This document shows positions 26,144 to 34,412 of a stretch of 64,000 nt of DNA, in pieces. How positions within the stretch are numbered: position 1 is the stretch's first letter; every line of letters begins with the position of its first letter. The stretch is from the NCBI GenBank assembly GCA_035294325.1, contig DATGLE010000210.1:3155-67154 (forward strand), in the 5' to 3' direction. The notes under the pieces were generated by a model. That model had not been told where the DNA came from, did not search any database, and saw only the letters and a program-made list of their open reading frames with translations. The position numbers were made by a program, and so were the translations under genes. Source of the stretch: DATGLE01 sp035294325. Its GTDB lineage: Bacteria; Chloroflexota; Ktedonobacteria; Ktedonobacterales; Ktedonobacteraceae.

Positions 26144-27462
26144 AGAACCATCTTCTCCCGGCGCGAACTGTCAAACGCTCGCCCGGGCGCGAATGTGGCG
26201 AGATTGATGCTTGCGTGATCGAACGGCGGGGGAAGACGCACGCAGCCGTGATCGACCTCCCCAACAAGGAGAGCCTCGACCAGCAGCGCGGTTATCGGCG
26301 CATGCATCAGCCCGTGCCCGGAAAATCCTACCGCATGGATGAGATTCTGCTGGTGGGAGTCGCGCCCAATGAGCGGGTTGGCATCGGGTGTCATACCATA
26401 GAATCCACACGCTGTAGCGATCAGGCCGCCGGCATTGGCAAGAAGCGGGGAGAACTGCTCTACCTGCTCAAGGAGCGCATACCCGTAGTTGTCGATGCCG
26501 TTATCATGGCGAAATGGTGGATCGATACGATCCTGGTCGGCATCGCTAAACTCTGTCTCCGGCTCGGTCTCGTGCGCCCAGGCCAGCATCAAGAGATCAT
26601 GATCTGGCCGCGAGTGCGCCCCGCGATGGCTCCCGACGCCATAGATGGTCATGGGCAGATGATGCCAGTTCACTTCATCCATGACTTCCCGCGATGGCTT
26701 GAGAAAATAGTGGTAGCGCTTGAGCGGAGAGACGGGGAGCGCCATGCCACCGATGCGCGGACTCAGACGAGCGGCCCAGATGTTGGTGGCATTCACAAAC
26801 CAATCGGCCTCCACTGTGCCCCTGTTTGTTACCAGCGCGCGTATGCGATCAGCATGGAGGATGGCGCCGAGCACCTCGGTCTGCTGTTGCAGATCAACGC
26901 CTAATTCCTGCGCCCGCCGGAACCCTTCGGTATAGATCATCTGTGGGTAGAGAAAGCCATCGCTCGGACACCAGGTGGCTCCTATCAAACGCTCGGCCCT
27001 GAGAAAAGGCCAGCGTTCCTGGACGCCGCCGGGCGTGAGCACTTCAACAGGCAGTCCAAGCCGCTGCTGCATGCTGGCCGCTTCCTGTGCCTGTTTCCAG
27101 AGTTGAGCTACCTCGCGCTGCCTGCGAAGCTGCCAGGCCGGAATTGCGGCAGGGGATTCGTAGAGGAACAGGTAGCCGTTCTGCCGCAGCACAGGCTGCT
27201 GGCGAACCTCCGGGGGACTCTGCAAAAGGTCGTGAAAGTGGCTATACCACCACTCACTATATTGCATGCCAACCACCGTCTCTTCGGTGCTGAACTGCGC
27301 CCGAATACCCGCGGCTGAACGGCTGGACGAACCATTGCCTATAGAGGCTTTCTCAAGGGCAGTCACGCGGAATCCGCGCTCGGCCAATCGCACGGCGATA
27401 AGCGCGCCCGATACACCCCCACCAATGATGACGACATGCCCGGCGGAAGAGGAAGGTGCCAT
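26140..27462 (-). CDS. FAD-dependent oxidoreductase (DAO / sarcosine-oxidase-beta-like)
   Basis: A 440-residue flavoprotein with HVVIIGGGVSGALIAVRLAERG at the N-terminus (dinucleotide fold), NGSSSRSAAGIRAQFSTEE (flavin/active-site loop), VNATNIWAARL mid-protein and HAVGFSGHGLMHAPITALLV near the C-terminus (flavin pyrophosphate loop). The layout matches glycine/sarcosine/dimethylglycine oxidase-like DAO proteins. It differs clearly from the 15839 enzyme and is not its duplicate. It is convergent with the O-methyltransferase, and the next leftward gene starts outside its control. Substrate unknown. Confidence 0.82.
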   Translation of the reverse strand: MAPSSSAGHVVIIGGGVSGALIAVRLAERGFRVTALEKASIGNGSSSRSAAGIRAQFSTEETVVGMQYSEWWYSHFHDLLQSPPEVRQQPVLRQNGYLFLYESPAAIPAWQLRRQREVAQLWKQAQEAASMQQRLGLPVEVLTPGGVQERWPFLRAERLIGATWCPSDGFLYPQMIYTEGFRRAQELGVDLQQQTEVLGAILHADRIRALVTNRGTVEADWFVNATNIWAARLSPRIGGMALPVSPLKRYHYFLKPSREVMDEVNWHHLPMTIYGVGSHRGAHSRPDHDLLMLAWAHETEPETEFSDADQDRIDPPFRHDNGIDNYGYALLEQVEQFSPLLANAGGLIATACGFYGMTPDANPLIGRDSHQQNLIHAVGFSGHGLMHAPITALLVEALLVGEVDHGCVRLPPPFDHASINLATFAPGRAFDSSRREKMVL

Positions 27463-27546
27463 ATTTTAAGTCTTCTCCTGGACTGTGCAACGCCTGCGGC
27501 AAGGAATCTGAATAGTTACGACGTATATTATACCCGGTGATAGTCC

Positions 27547-28464
27547 CTATCCCGGAGTGCTTCCCCAGGCCGACACAAACAACAACTGGCCGCAGAAGCT
27601 CTGGCTGCTCATCTCTATGAGGCACTGCTGATAGAGCGCCTCCATCTCCTCGCGGCTGTGTGATGGATCGACTCTGGTGATGAAATCGATGAATTCGTAG
27701 AGCACGATTTCATGGTTGCGATAGATCGTGGTATGTTCTACGCTGCCCGCATGGTAGTCAATGAGGTAAGGCGCCGTCTGCACGTTAGTACATCCAGCAG
27801 CTACGAGCCAGGGCTTGAGCAGCGGCGTCACCACGGCCAGGCGGCCATTGCGCCGCAGCGTTTGCGCAAGGATCTCCCGATAACGTTCGAGCGCCAGGCT
27901 GTTCGTGACAATATCCAGGCCATTGCACTCGGTCAGGCGAATGATTCCTCCCGGCTTCGTTACGCGCATCATCTCGCGGATCAACCTGGGCCACCATGAT
28001 TCTTTGAGGAATCCGACCAGAAAGCGTGCATTGACCAGATCGAAGCGCTGGTCGGCGAACTCCAGGCTATGGGGAGACGCCTCTTCATCCTGGAAACCGG
28101 CCACCACATTCATCACCTGGAAGGTCACGTTCTCCAGCCCTTGAACCTGTGCGGTTGCCTGCGCATAAGTGATGTATTGCTCGTTGATATCGACGCCGAC
28201 GACCCGGGCCTCGGGAAAAGTGAAGGCAAACTCACAGGCCCAGCCACCGGGACCGCAGGCAATATCTAACACCTGGGCATCCGCCGGTAGTTTCACCCCC
28301 GGGGGCACCAGGGGCATATAATCGTTCATCATACGCTCCTGGCCTAGCAGGCGAGCCAGCTCGCTATTCATGTGCTGAATACCTATAACATAGGTGTTAT
28401 CAGGGTGGGCAGGCAAACGCGGATCGTGGTAGGAAAAAGGGCGTGCATGGGGATCGGTTGCCAT
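27547..28464 (-). CDS. Class I SAM-dependent methyltransferase, paralogue 1
   Basis: A 305-residue methyltransferase. AQVLDIACGPGGWACEFAF is SAM motif I, VVGVDINEQYITYA motif II, FDLVNARFLVGFLKESWWP motif IV, and MRVTKPGGIIRLTE motif V. Residues past 180 hold a conserved VVTPLLKPWLVAAGCTNVQ segment. The protein at 35308 shares the same arrangement (VNARFxxGFL, RVTxPGGIxRL, LxxxWLxxAGC), so the two are paralogues within 8 kb. The substrate is not evident. The gene reads leftward, 82 bp before the FAD oxidoreductase. Confidence 0.83.
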   Translation of the reverse strand: MATDPHARPFSYHDPRLPAHPDNTYVIGIQHMNSELARLLGQERMMNDYMPLVPPGVKLPADAQVLDIACGPGGWACEFAFTFPEARVVGVDINEQYITYAQATAQVQGLENVTFQVMNVVAGFQDEEASPHSLEFADQRFDLVNARFLVGFLKESWWPRLIREMMRVTKPGGIIRLTECNGLDIVTNSLALERYREILAQTLRRNGRLAVVTPLLKPWLVAAGCTNVQTAPYLIDYHAGSVEHTTIYRNHEIVLYEFIDFITRVDPSHSREEMEALYQQCLIEMSSQSFCGQLLFVSAWGSTPG

Positions 28465-28640
28465 AGAGATTGCTCCTCTGGTTCCTGGCTGCTGTTCTTG
28501 TTCACACGGTCCTGCTCATCCTGCACCTCGCTTCTGGCAGTGACAGCATGAGCAGCCGTATGTACCCATACTCTACCATGCCTTTCTCCTTTTCTCAAGC
28601 CCTCATGGGGCGCTCGTGCGGCTTCGCCCACAAGGATCTT

Positions 28641-28697
28641 ATGAGATGTGGTGTGTGGGCCAGTCGCGACGCGACTGGCCCACACACCACATCTCAT
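28641..28697. repeat. 57-bp near-perfect palindrome overlapping the MDR stop codon
   Basis: Arms of 28 bp (28641-28668 and 28670-28697) are perfect inverted copies around a single central A. The outer part reads ATGAGATGTGGTGTGTGGGC and the inner part CCAGTCGCG. The right arm contains the TGA stop (28696-28694) of the leftward dehydrogenase gene. A GC block GGGCGCTCGTGCGGCTTCGC lies just left, at about 28608-28627. Confidence 0.88.
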
Positions 28698-29740
28698 GGA
28701 AAAGAAATTCCCAGCTTGATCGCATGCACGGGATTATGATAAATCGCCAGGAAAGCGGCAGGAGCCTCCGCAAAGCTGACTATCGGATCGATTATGCCCT
28801 TAGAACTGAGCTGTCCTTTGATAAACATGGCGATCAGGCTGCTGGAGAGGCGCCGGATATCCCAGAGCGGATATTCTCGCAATGGATTGTTCCAGACCGG
28901 CATGCTGCTGATTAATTCCAGGCGATTATGATGCCACTCGGCGCCAAGCTCAAGCACGCTATCTCTGCCTTTGTAATATCCCAGTGTGACGATACGGGCG
29001 CAATTGCGAACCGCGCGCATCGCTCCGTGCAGCGCGCGATAGCTGCCGCTGGCCTCAATCGCAATATCGGCGCCTCTGCCATCAAGAAGAGCGCGTATGG
29101 CGAGACCGACATCATCGACGGCAGGATCGTATACAGCGTCGGCGCCAAAGCGCAGCGCCAGTTCGCGGCGTTTGATGATGGGATCGACGGCGATAACGTG
29201 CGCGCAGCCGCTGAGACGCAGCATCTGGACAATGAAGAGGCCAATTGCCCCCAGGCCAAAGACAACGACATCATCGCCCAGCCGCGCCCGCGAGTCGCGC
29301 ACGGCAGCGAAGGCATAGAGCGCCGGGTCCAGGCAGAGGGCATCCAGCGCGCTCAGCGATGGCAGCAGCGGCTCTACCTCATCCTCCTCCTTTGTCACCA
29401 GCTCGCAGGCCGGTCCATAACAATAGACTTCCTCGCCCACCTGAAATTTGCTTACCGCTTCCCCGACCTCCACCACGCTGCCAACGACCATATTGCCCAC
29501 GTAACGCTGTACAAAGCCTTCGGGCCGCTCATCCTGTTCCGCTTTGACGAAGAGGCGCAGATCACTATCAAAGCGCCTGTCCTGAAATGGCGATTCCCCG
29601 CTGAAAAGATGGAATTCCGTGCCATGTTTAATTGCGGCAAGGCGCGGGCGGATACGCACCTGGTTCGCCTGGAGGGGATGTTCTTGCTCCTCGCGGATGA
29701 TAACGCTCTGCGGTCTATCGATATACAGCCCGTGATACAT
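28694..29740 (-). CDS. Medium-chain dehydrogenase/reductase without zinc ligands
   Basis: A 348-residue MDR protein. The cofactor domain is clear: DDVVVFGLGAIGLFIVQMLR, HVIAVDPIIKRRELALRFGA and ADIAIEASGS. In the catalytic domain the usual C-G-x-D is AIKHGTE, the GHE motif is missing (NMVVGSVVEVG), and there is no four-Cys structural zinc loop. It therefore probably lacks both zincs, like some threonine-dehydrogenase-like and BchC-like members. It follows the sugar permease genes by 31 bp on the same strand, so it is likely the last gene of the ABC operon and may oxidise the imported compound. Confidence 0.8.
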   Translation of the reverse strand: MYHGLYIDRPQSVIIREEQEHPLQANQVRIRPRLAAIKHGTEFHLFSGESPFQDRRFDSDLRLFVKAEQDERPEGFVQRYVGNMVVGSVVEVGEAVSKFQVGEEVYCYGPACELVTKEEDEVEPLLPSLSALDALCLDPALYAFAAVRDSRARLGDDVVVFGLGAIGLFIVQMLRLSGCAHVIAVDPIIKRRELALRFGADAVYDPAVDDVGLAIRALLDGRGADIAIEASGSYRALHGAMRAVRNCARIVTLGYYKGRDSVLELGAEWHHNRLELISSMPVWNNPLREYPLWDIRRLSSSLIAMFIKGQLSSKGIIDPIVSFAEAPAAFLAIYHNPVHAIKLGISFP

Positions 29741-29771
29741 GTTGAAACCTTTCTAGAATTCGGCGAAGAAG

Positions 29772-30623
29772 TTATTTCAAGCCACCAGCGGTCAGGCCCT
29801 CAATAAAGCGGCGCTGGAGGATGAGGAACAGCACGATGATCGGCAGCATCACAATGACGCCGGCGGCATCGGTCAGCCCCCAGTAGCGATGGAACGACTG
29901 CTGAAAGGCCAGAAAGCTCGTAGAAACGGGTAAAAGAGCATTGTTCTGGATAAAGGTAACGGCGTAGATAAACTCGTTCCAGGCCGCGAAGCCGGCGATC
30001 AGGCCCACGGTCAGGAAGCCGGGCAGGGCCAGCGGCATAACGATCCCGGCAGCGATCTGGAACTCGTTCGCGCCATCGATGCGCGCCGCCTCGCTAAAAT
30101 CGCGCGGGATAGTGATGAGATACGAACGCAGCAGGAGAATTGCCAGCGGGCTGTTCACCGCGCAATAAATGATAATCAATCCCAGCAAACTATCGGTGAG
30201 GTTGAGCGCGCTCCAGATGAAGTACAGCGGAACCAGAAAGAGCTGGAAGGGAATGGCGAAGCAGATTACCAGGTACAGGAGAACGCCGTCGGCGCCCGGC
30301 AGATCCATATGCGCCAGCGCGTAGGCCGCCAGGCCGGCGATAATCCACACGCCGAGGATTGTGCCCCCGGCAAGAATACAACTGTTGCCCAGCGCCTGCC
30401 CCAGATTTCCCTGGCTCCAGGCATTGATATAGTTGCTCAGCAGGGGATGCAGCGGCAGGCCGAGGGGGTTATTGCCCAGTTCGTTCTCCGACTTGAGCGA
30501 ATTGAAGAACAGAACGAGCACCGGCCCCAGCGAGAACGCGGCCAGTATGATCGCGGCAAGGTAATAGGAAAGGCCGGCAGGAAGCTTCAACCGGCGCGGC
30601 TTCGCTTTCATAGTCGAGGACAT
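29772..30623 (-). CDS. Carbohydrate ABC transporter permease (MalG type)
   Basis: A 283-residue inner-membrane permease with six hydrophobic segments. The EAA loop SEAARIDGANEFQIAAGIVM ends in PLALPG. The start ATG at 30623 shares a TGATG junction with the upstream permease stop, and an in-frame start further upstream would overlap that gene by 70 bp. It pairs with the MalF-type permease and solute-binding protein upstream. No ATPase gene is in the operon, so a shared multi-sugar ATPase elsewhere is likely (known for MsiK-type systems). Confidence 0.9.
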   Translation of the reverse strand: MSSTMKAKPRRLKLPAGLSYYLAAIILAAFSLGPVLVLFFNSLKSENELGNNPLGLPLHPLLSNYINAWSQGNLGQALGNSCILAGGTILGVWIIAGLAAYALAHMDLPGADGVLLYLVICFAIPFQLFLVPLYFIWSALNLTDSLLGLIIIYCAVNSPLAILLLRSYLITIPRDFSEAARIDGANEFQIAAGIVMPLALPGFLTVGLIAGFAAWNEFIYAVTFIQNNALLPVSTSFLAFQQSFHRYWGLTDAAGVIVMLPIIVLFLILQRRFIEGLTAGGLK

Positions 30624-31591
30624 CAACTTTCCCACCCCTTTCGTCTCAGCAGCACAAAGATCAGCGCAACCACGATAGCCAGGAGGCTGATGCACAATCC
30701 CATAGCGGCTGCATAGCCAGGCTCGTTCAGCGCGAAGGCGTCCTTGTAAAGCAGAATGGTCATCACCTGCGTGGCGCCCGCCGGGCCTCCCTGCGTCATA
30801 ATGAAGGGATACTCAAAGACGAGCAGCGACCAGACTGTGACCAGCAGCAGCGCCAGGCCCAGCACCGAGCGAATCCCGGGCAGCGTGACGTGGTAGAACT
30901 GGCCCCAGCGCCCGGCACCGTCAACGCGCGCCGCGTTGTACAGTTCCGCGTCGATTGATTGCATCGCCGCCAGAAAGATCACCACCAGAAAACCCCAGAA
31001 ATGCCAGTTATCGACAAAGGCTACCGAGGCCAGCGCGAGCCTCTTATCCCCTAAAAAGTATACGTTATCGAGCCAGTGAATCCCCACCCTGTCGAGCGCG
31101 AAGGCGAGGCCCTGCTGCGGATCCAGGATCTGCTGCCAGATTGCGGCATTCACGACGCTGGCAATAATATAGGGAATGAAGTAGATGACGCGGAACAGAA
31201 GCTGAAAGCGCCTGATCTGCGAAAGCAGAAAGGCTCCGAGCAGTCCCAGAGCAATCGGCACCGTCAGAAACATGGCAACCCAGAGCAGATTATAGATCAC
31301 CGCGCGATGAAAATCCGCGTCGTGGAGCAGTTGCGCGAAATTAGCCAGCCCGATGAAGTGGGCCGGACCAATCCCCGACCAATCGGTGAAGGCGTAGTAA
31401 AACGTAGAGAGCGAAGGGCCAAGTACTACCGCGAAGTTGGCGAGAAAAAAGGGCAGCATGAATGCCCAGGCGAGGAGCCTGTACTTTCTTCTGCTCCTGT
31501 GAGGCGCCACACCTCGCCCGGCGCGGGATTCTGTGGAGAACCCCGCGCCAGTTGACAGAGGCGCACGCTGCGTCATCTGTTTTGCCGCCAT
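30623..31591 (-). CDS. Carbohydrate ABC transporter permease (MalF type)
   Basis: A 322-residue polytopic permease. LAWAFMLPFFLANFAVVLGP is the first membrane segment, the PSLSTFYYAFTDWSGIGPAH loop is typical of UgpA/MalF proteins, and ELYNAARVDGAGRWGQFYHV with TLPG is the EAA loop. The ATG at 31591 is chosen, with AGAGGTG about 6 nt upstream; a GTG three codons earlier would overlap the solute-binding-protein stop. Second gene of the sugar-import operon. Confidence 0.9.
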   Translation of the reverse strand: MAAKQMTQRAPLSTGAGFSTESRAGRGVAPHRSRRKYRLLAWAFMLPFFLANFAVVLGPSLSTFYYAFTDWSGIGPAHFIGLANFAQLLHDADFHRAVIYNLLWVAMFLTVPIALGLLGAFLLSQIRRFQLLFRVIYFIPYIIASVVNAAIWQQILDPQQGLAFALDRVGIHWLDNVYFLGDKRLALASVAFVDNWHFWGFLVVIFLAAMQSIDAELYNAARVDGAGRWGQFYHVTLPGIRSVLGLALLLVTVWSLLVFEYPFIMTQGGPAGATQVMTILLYKDAFALNEPGYAAAMGLCISLLAIVVALIFVLLRRKGWES

Positions 31592-31596
31592 GCACT

Positions 31597-32973
31597 TCAC
31601 CTCTTTGGAATAGGTGGAACCACGCCCTGCGCGAGTTCCTGCTGAAAGGTCTGATTCATCTCGGCGCAGAACTGTGCGGGCGTCATATCCCCGGAGAGAA
31701 CTTTATCCAGGCTGCTATAGGCGATAACATCAGATCTGGGCGGCCAGAAGGTCCAGGTAGTGTAGCCAAAGTTTCCTTGCGCCGATGCCTGGTCCAGAGC
31801 CAGGTAGTGGCGCTTGATGCGTGGATCGAGTCTGGCCGGGAAATCCGCCGGGTTGAGCGGAATGGGCGGCGGCGGAAAGTTGATGTCCGCCAACTCCTGG
31901 GCGGCGCGCTGCGGCGTGCTGTAGAGCCAATCAAGATATCTGGCCGAGGCGCTGGCTACCTTGCTGGTGGCCTTGATCGAGAGCGTATACCCGATGCCCA
32001 GCGTGTAGAGATTCTGCGGGACGCCATCGCGCAGGGGAGGAATGGGGAACCAGTCATAATCCATGCCGGAATTGCCCGGGCCGAAGTAGGAGGGCCAGTT
32101 GGCAAAGGCCCAGCTCCCCTCCACGTCCATCGCCGCTTTCCCCTTCGCGAAAGCCGCATCCAGCGTACTGAACGTGTTGGTAAAATACTTCTGCACGCCC
32201 CCGCCAAACCAGCCCTTCAGGAAGTAGCTGCGCAAAAGCGTGATGGCATCGACAAAGACCGGATCGGTCCAGGCGAGCTTGCCGGTGAGCGCCTGGTAGA
32301 CTGCATCGGGACCGGCATAGTGATTGAAGAACATGGTCGTGTACCACTCGGAGGCGCCCCGGCTGTCGGCGTTGCCGGCCATAAAAGGCATGATCCCCTG
32401 GCCCATCGCCTCCTGCGCCAGCCCCTCCAGCTCGCTGCGATTCGTCGGGATCTTCCAGCCCTTTTGCTCAAAGAGCGTCTTGTTGTAGTAGATAATCAAC
32501 GTCTGGTAGGAGCCGGGGAGCGAATAGAGCTTATTATGCACGCGCCCGGCGTCCAGCGCCCAGCCCAGAATTTTGTTCTTCCAGTTGTATTGCCGGGCAT
32601 AGGTATCAAGGTCGAGGAAGAGGTTCGCGTTGATGTACTGCAAGGCGTAGGCCGGACCAGGGGTGGGCACGATGTCGGGGCCTTTGCCCGAAGCCAGCGC
32701 GATTTGAATCAGGCGATCAACGTCGGCCTCCGGCTTAAAACTGATCTCGACGTTGATGTTCGGGTTGGCCTTGTTAAAGGCATCGACATCGTGAGACTTC
32801 ATGTAAGCGCGCTGGTTCCCATCATCCAGCCCATACCAGAAATTGATGGTGGCGGCATTCGACTGACTCCCCTGCCCGCCACAGGCCGCTAACAAGGCTC
32901 CACCGAGGCTCGCTCCCAGAGCGGCTTTGCTGCCGTCCAGCAAAAAACGTCTGCGTGAAATAGGAAGATGCAC
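31597..32973 (-). CDS. Extracellular solute-binding lipoprotein of a carbohydrate ABC importer
   Basis: A family-1 solute-binding protein of about 458 residues. A twin-arginine-like SRRRFLLDG is followed by a hydrophobic stretch and LLAACGG lipobox, so it is probably exported folded and lipid-anchored. INFWYGLDDGNQRAY and FNKANPNINVEIS are typical of the group. A GTG at 32973 is preferred because AAGGAG lies 8 nt upstream; an ATG at 33018 has no such site. The promoter and a perfect dyad lie at 33130-33179. The substrate, probably a sugar or glycoside, is unknown. Confidence 0.88.
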   Translation of the reverse strand: MHLPISRRRFLLDGSKAALGASLGGALLAACGGQGSQSNAATINFWYGLDDGNQRAYMKSHDVDAFNKANPNINVEISFKPEADVDRLIQIALASGKGPDIVPTPGPAYALQYINANLFLDLDTYARQYNWKNKILGWALDAGRVHNKLYSLPGSYQTLIIYYNKTLFEQKGWKIPTNRSELEGLAQEAMGQGIMPFMAGNADSRGASEWYTTMFFNHYAGPDAVYQALTGKLAWTDPVFVDAITLLRSYFLKGWFGGGVQKYFTNTFSTLDAAFAKGKAAMDVEGSWAFANWPSYFGPGNSGMDYDWFPIPPLRDGVPQNLYTLGIGYTLSIKATSKVASASARYLDWLYSTPQRAAQELADINFPPPPIPLNPADFPARLDPRIKRHYLALDQASAQGNFGYTTWTFWPPRSDVIAYSSLDKVLSGDMTPAQFCAEMNQTFQQELAQGVVPPIPKR

Positions 32974-33129
32974 GGCGCACACTCCTTTGCTTGCGCTAGA
33001 AACGAACGATAAGTTCATAGACGCTACTACATCATGACATCATGGATACCGGTTGTGCGTGCTTCGAGGGAGAAAGGTTTACCGACATCTCCTTCCTTAC
33101 CCCTCAGGTTGAAATAGGCTCAGGAAAAT

Positions 33130-33143
33130 TGTCATCGATGACA
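33130..33143. promoter_or_regulatory. LacI-type operator for the sugar ABC operon
   Basis: TGTCATCGATGACA is a perfect 14-bp dyad with a central CG, as LacI-family sites usually have. It lies 8 bp after the -10 box of the leftward promoter. A second copy with the same left half is at 33249. Confidence 0.65.
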
Positions 33144-33150
33144 TGAACAG

Positions 33151-33179
33151 AGTATAACCAGTCTCGTTTTCTTTGTCAA
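33151..33179 (-). promoter_or_regulatory. Promoter of the sugar ABC operon
   Basis: On the minus strand TTGACA (33179-33174), a 17-nt spacer and TATACT (33156-33151). Boxes and spacing equal those of the purine promoters. Confidence 0.75.
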
Positions 33180-33214
33180 GGCACCGGTAAAATTACGCAT
33201 AAAGCTAGCGATAC

Positions 33215-33243
33215 TTGACAAAAAGCAAGAAAAATGCTATGTT
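33215..33243 (+). promoter_or_regulatory. Promoter of the LacI-family gene
   Basis: TTGACA (33215-33220), 17-nt spacer, TATGTT (33238-33243). It faces away from the sugar ABC promoter, and the second dyad lies directly after it. Confidence 0.6.
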
Positions 33244-33248
33244 CTTGC

Positions 33249-33262
33249 TGTCATCGATTTCA
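33249..33262. promoter_or_regulatory. Second LacI-type operator, autoregulatory position
   Basis: TGTCATCGATTTCA keeps the full left half and the central CG of the 33130 dyad, with three changes on the right. It sits at the predicted start of the lacI-family transcript. Confidence 0.5.
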
Positions 33263-33298
33263 TTACAGAGCGTGGAGGGGGGAACCCCGATCTCAACT

Positions 33299-34378
33299 AT
33301 GATAAAGAAGAACGTAACCTTGAAGGACGTTGCCCGCGCAGCCGGTGTATCGACTGCTACCGTGGCCCGCGTTATCCACGAGAAAGGCAATATCGCGGAG
33401 GAGACGCGCAGGCAGGTGGAGGCCGTTCTCAACCAGACCGGCTACCGTATAAACGTGGTCGCTCAGGGTTTGCGCAAACAGCAAACGATGTCAATTGGTC
33501 ACATCCTGCACAGTATCATGCCCAACCCCTTCTATGCCGGAGTCGCGCTGGGAGTTGAGCAGGAGGCTTTGAAGCAGGGATGGGGCGTATTGATGATTAA
33601 TGTGCAGGGGGATGCACAGCGCGAGCGCCTGGGGGTTGAGACGCTGATCCAGCGCCGCGTCGATGCCATTCTCTTTACCGCTGCTGTCGCGGAATCCAAC
33701 GTGAAACTCGCGCTGGACGCCGGTTTACAGGTTGTGCAATTGCAGCAGCCAACGGCTGTTCCGACCCACCAGGTCACAGCGGATAATTATGTTGGCTCGA
33801 TGGCGGCGGTGGAACATCTTATTGCGCTCGGCCACCGGCGCATCGCCTATATTGGTGCAGGCCCGACGTACAAGCGGCAGGATGCAACCTTCCTCTCCCG
33901 CCTGGGGCTGGTCGATCAGGAACGCTTCTCTGGCTATCTCGCCGCCCTCCAGAAGTATCAGATTCCGGTTGATGAGCAGCTTATCGCCTTTGGCCGTTAC
34001 TATTCTCTGGATCACGAAAAAAGATCCGACGATGGCTATGTCTTTACAAAACAGTTCTTGCAGCTTGAGGAGCGGCCCACGGCGATCTTTGCCACCTGCG
34101 ATATCCTGGCCGCCGGCGCATTGCAGGCGATCTACGAGCAATCGCTGCGCGTCCCGGAAGATATTTCGCTGGTTGGCTTCGATAATACATTCGCGCCCTA
34201 CCTTGCGCCCCCGCTGACAACGGTGGAGTTGCCCATGTTCGATATTGGCAAAGCGGCGGTGCGTATCGTGCTGGAGCAGCGCCAGCAGGATGAGGCCGGG
34301 TCCTGGGTTCAGCAGCATGTGCGGCTCTCGACGCGCCTGATCGTGCGCTCGTCAACCGGTCCCGCGCCCTGTGGTTGA
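33299..34378 (+). CDS. LacI-family transcriptional regulator of the sugar ABC operon
   Basis: A 359-residue regulator. The N-terminus VTLKDVARAAGVSTATVARV is the LacI helix-turn-helix, and LRKQQTMSIGHILHSIMPNP starts the periplasmic-binding-like sensor domain (HRRIAYIGAG, LVGFDNTFAPYLAPPLTTVE). It is divergent from the solute-binding protein gene, with two related dyads in the shared control region, so it almost certainly represses that operon and itself until sugar binds. The ATG at 33299 is placed at the start of the homologous DNA-binding domain; the nearest GGAGGGG is about 20 nt upstream, further than usual. Confidence 0.88.
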   Translation: MIKKNVTLKDVARAAGVSTATVARVIHEKGNIAEETRRQVEAVLNQTGYRINVVAQGLRKQQTMSIGHILHSIMPNPFYAGVALGVEQEALKQGWGVLMINVQGDAQRERLGVETLIQRRVDAILFTAAVAESNVKLALDAGLQVVQLQQPTAVPTHQVTADNYVGSMAAVEHLIALGHRRIAYIGAGPTYKRQDATFLSRLGLVDQERFSGYLAALQKYQIPVDEQLIAFGRYYSLDHEKRSDDGYVFTKQFLQLEERPTAIFATCDILAAGALQAIYEQSLRVPEDISLVGFDNTFAPYLAPPLTTVELPMFDIGKAAVRIVLEQRQQDEAGSWVQQHVRLSTRLIVRSSTGPAPCG

Positions 34379-34412
34379 TAATGACCTCTTTAAACTAGAA
34401 AGCCGAGGAACC

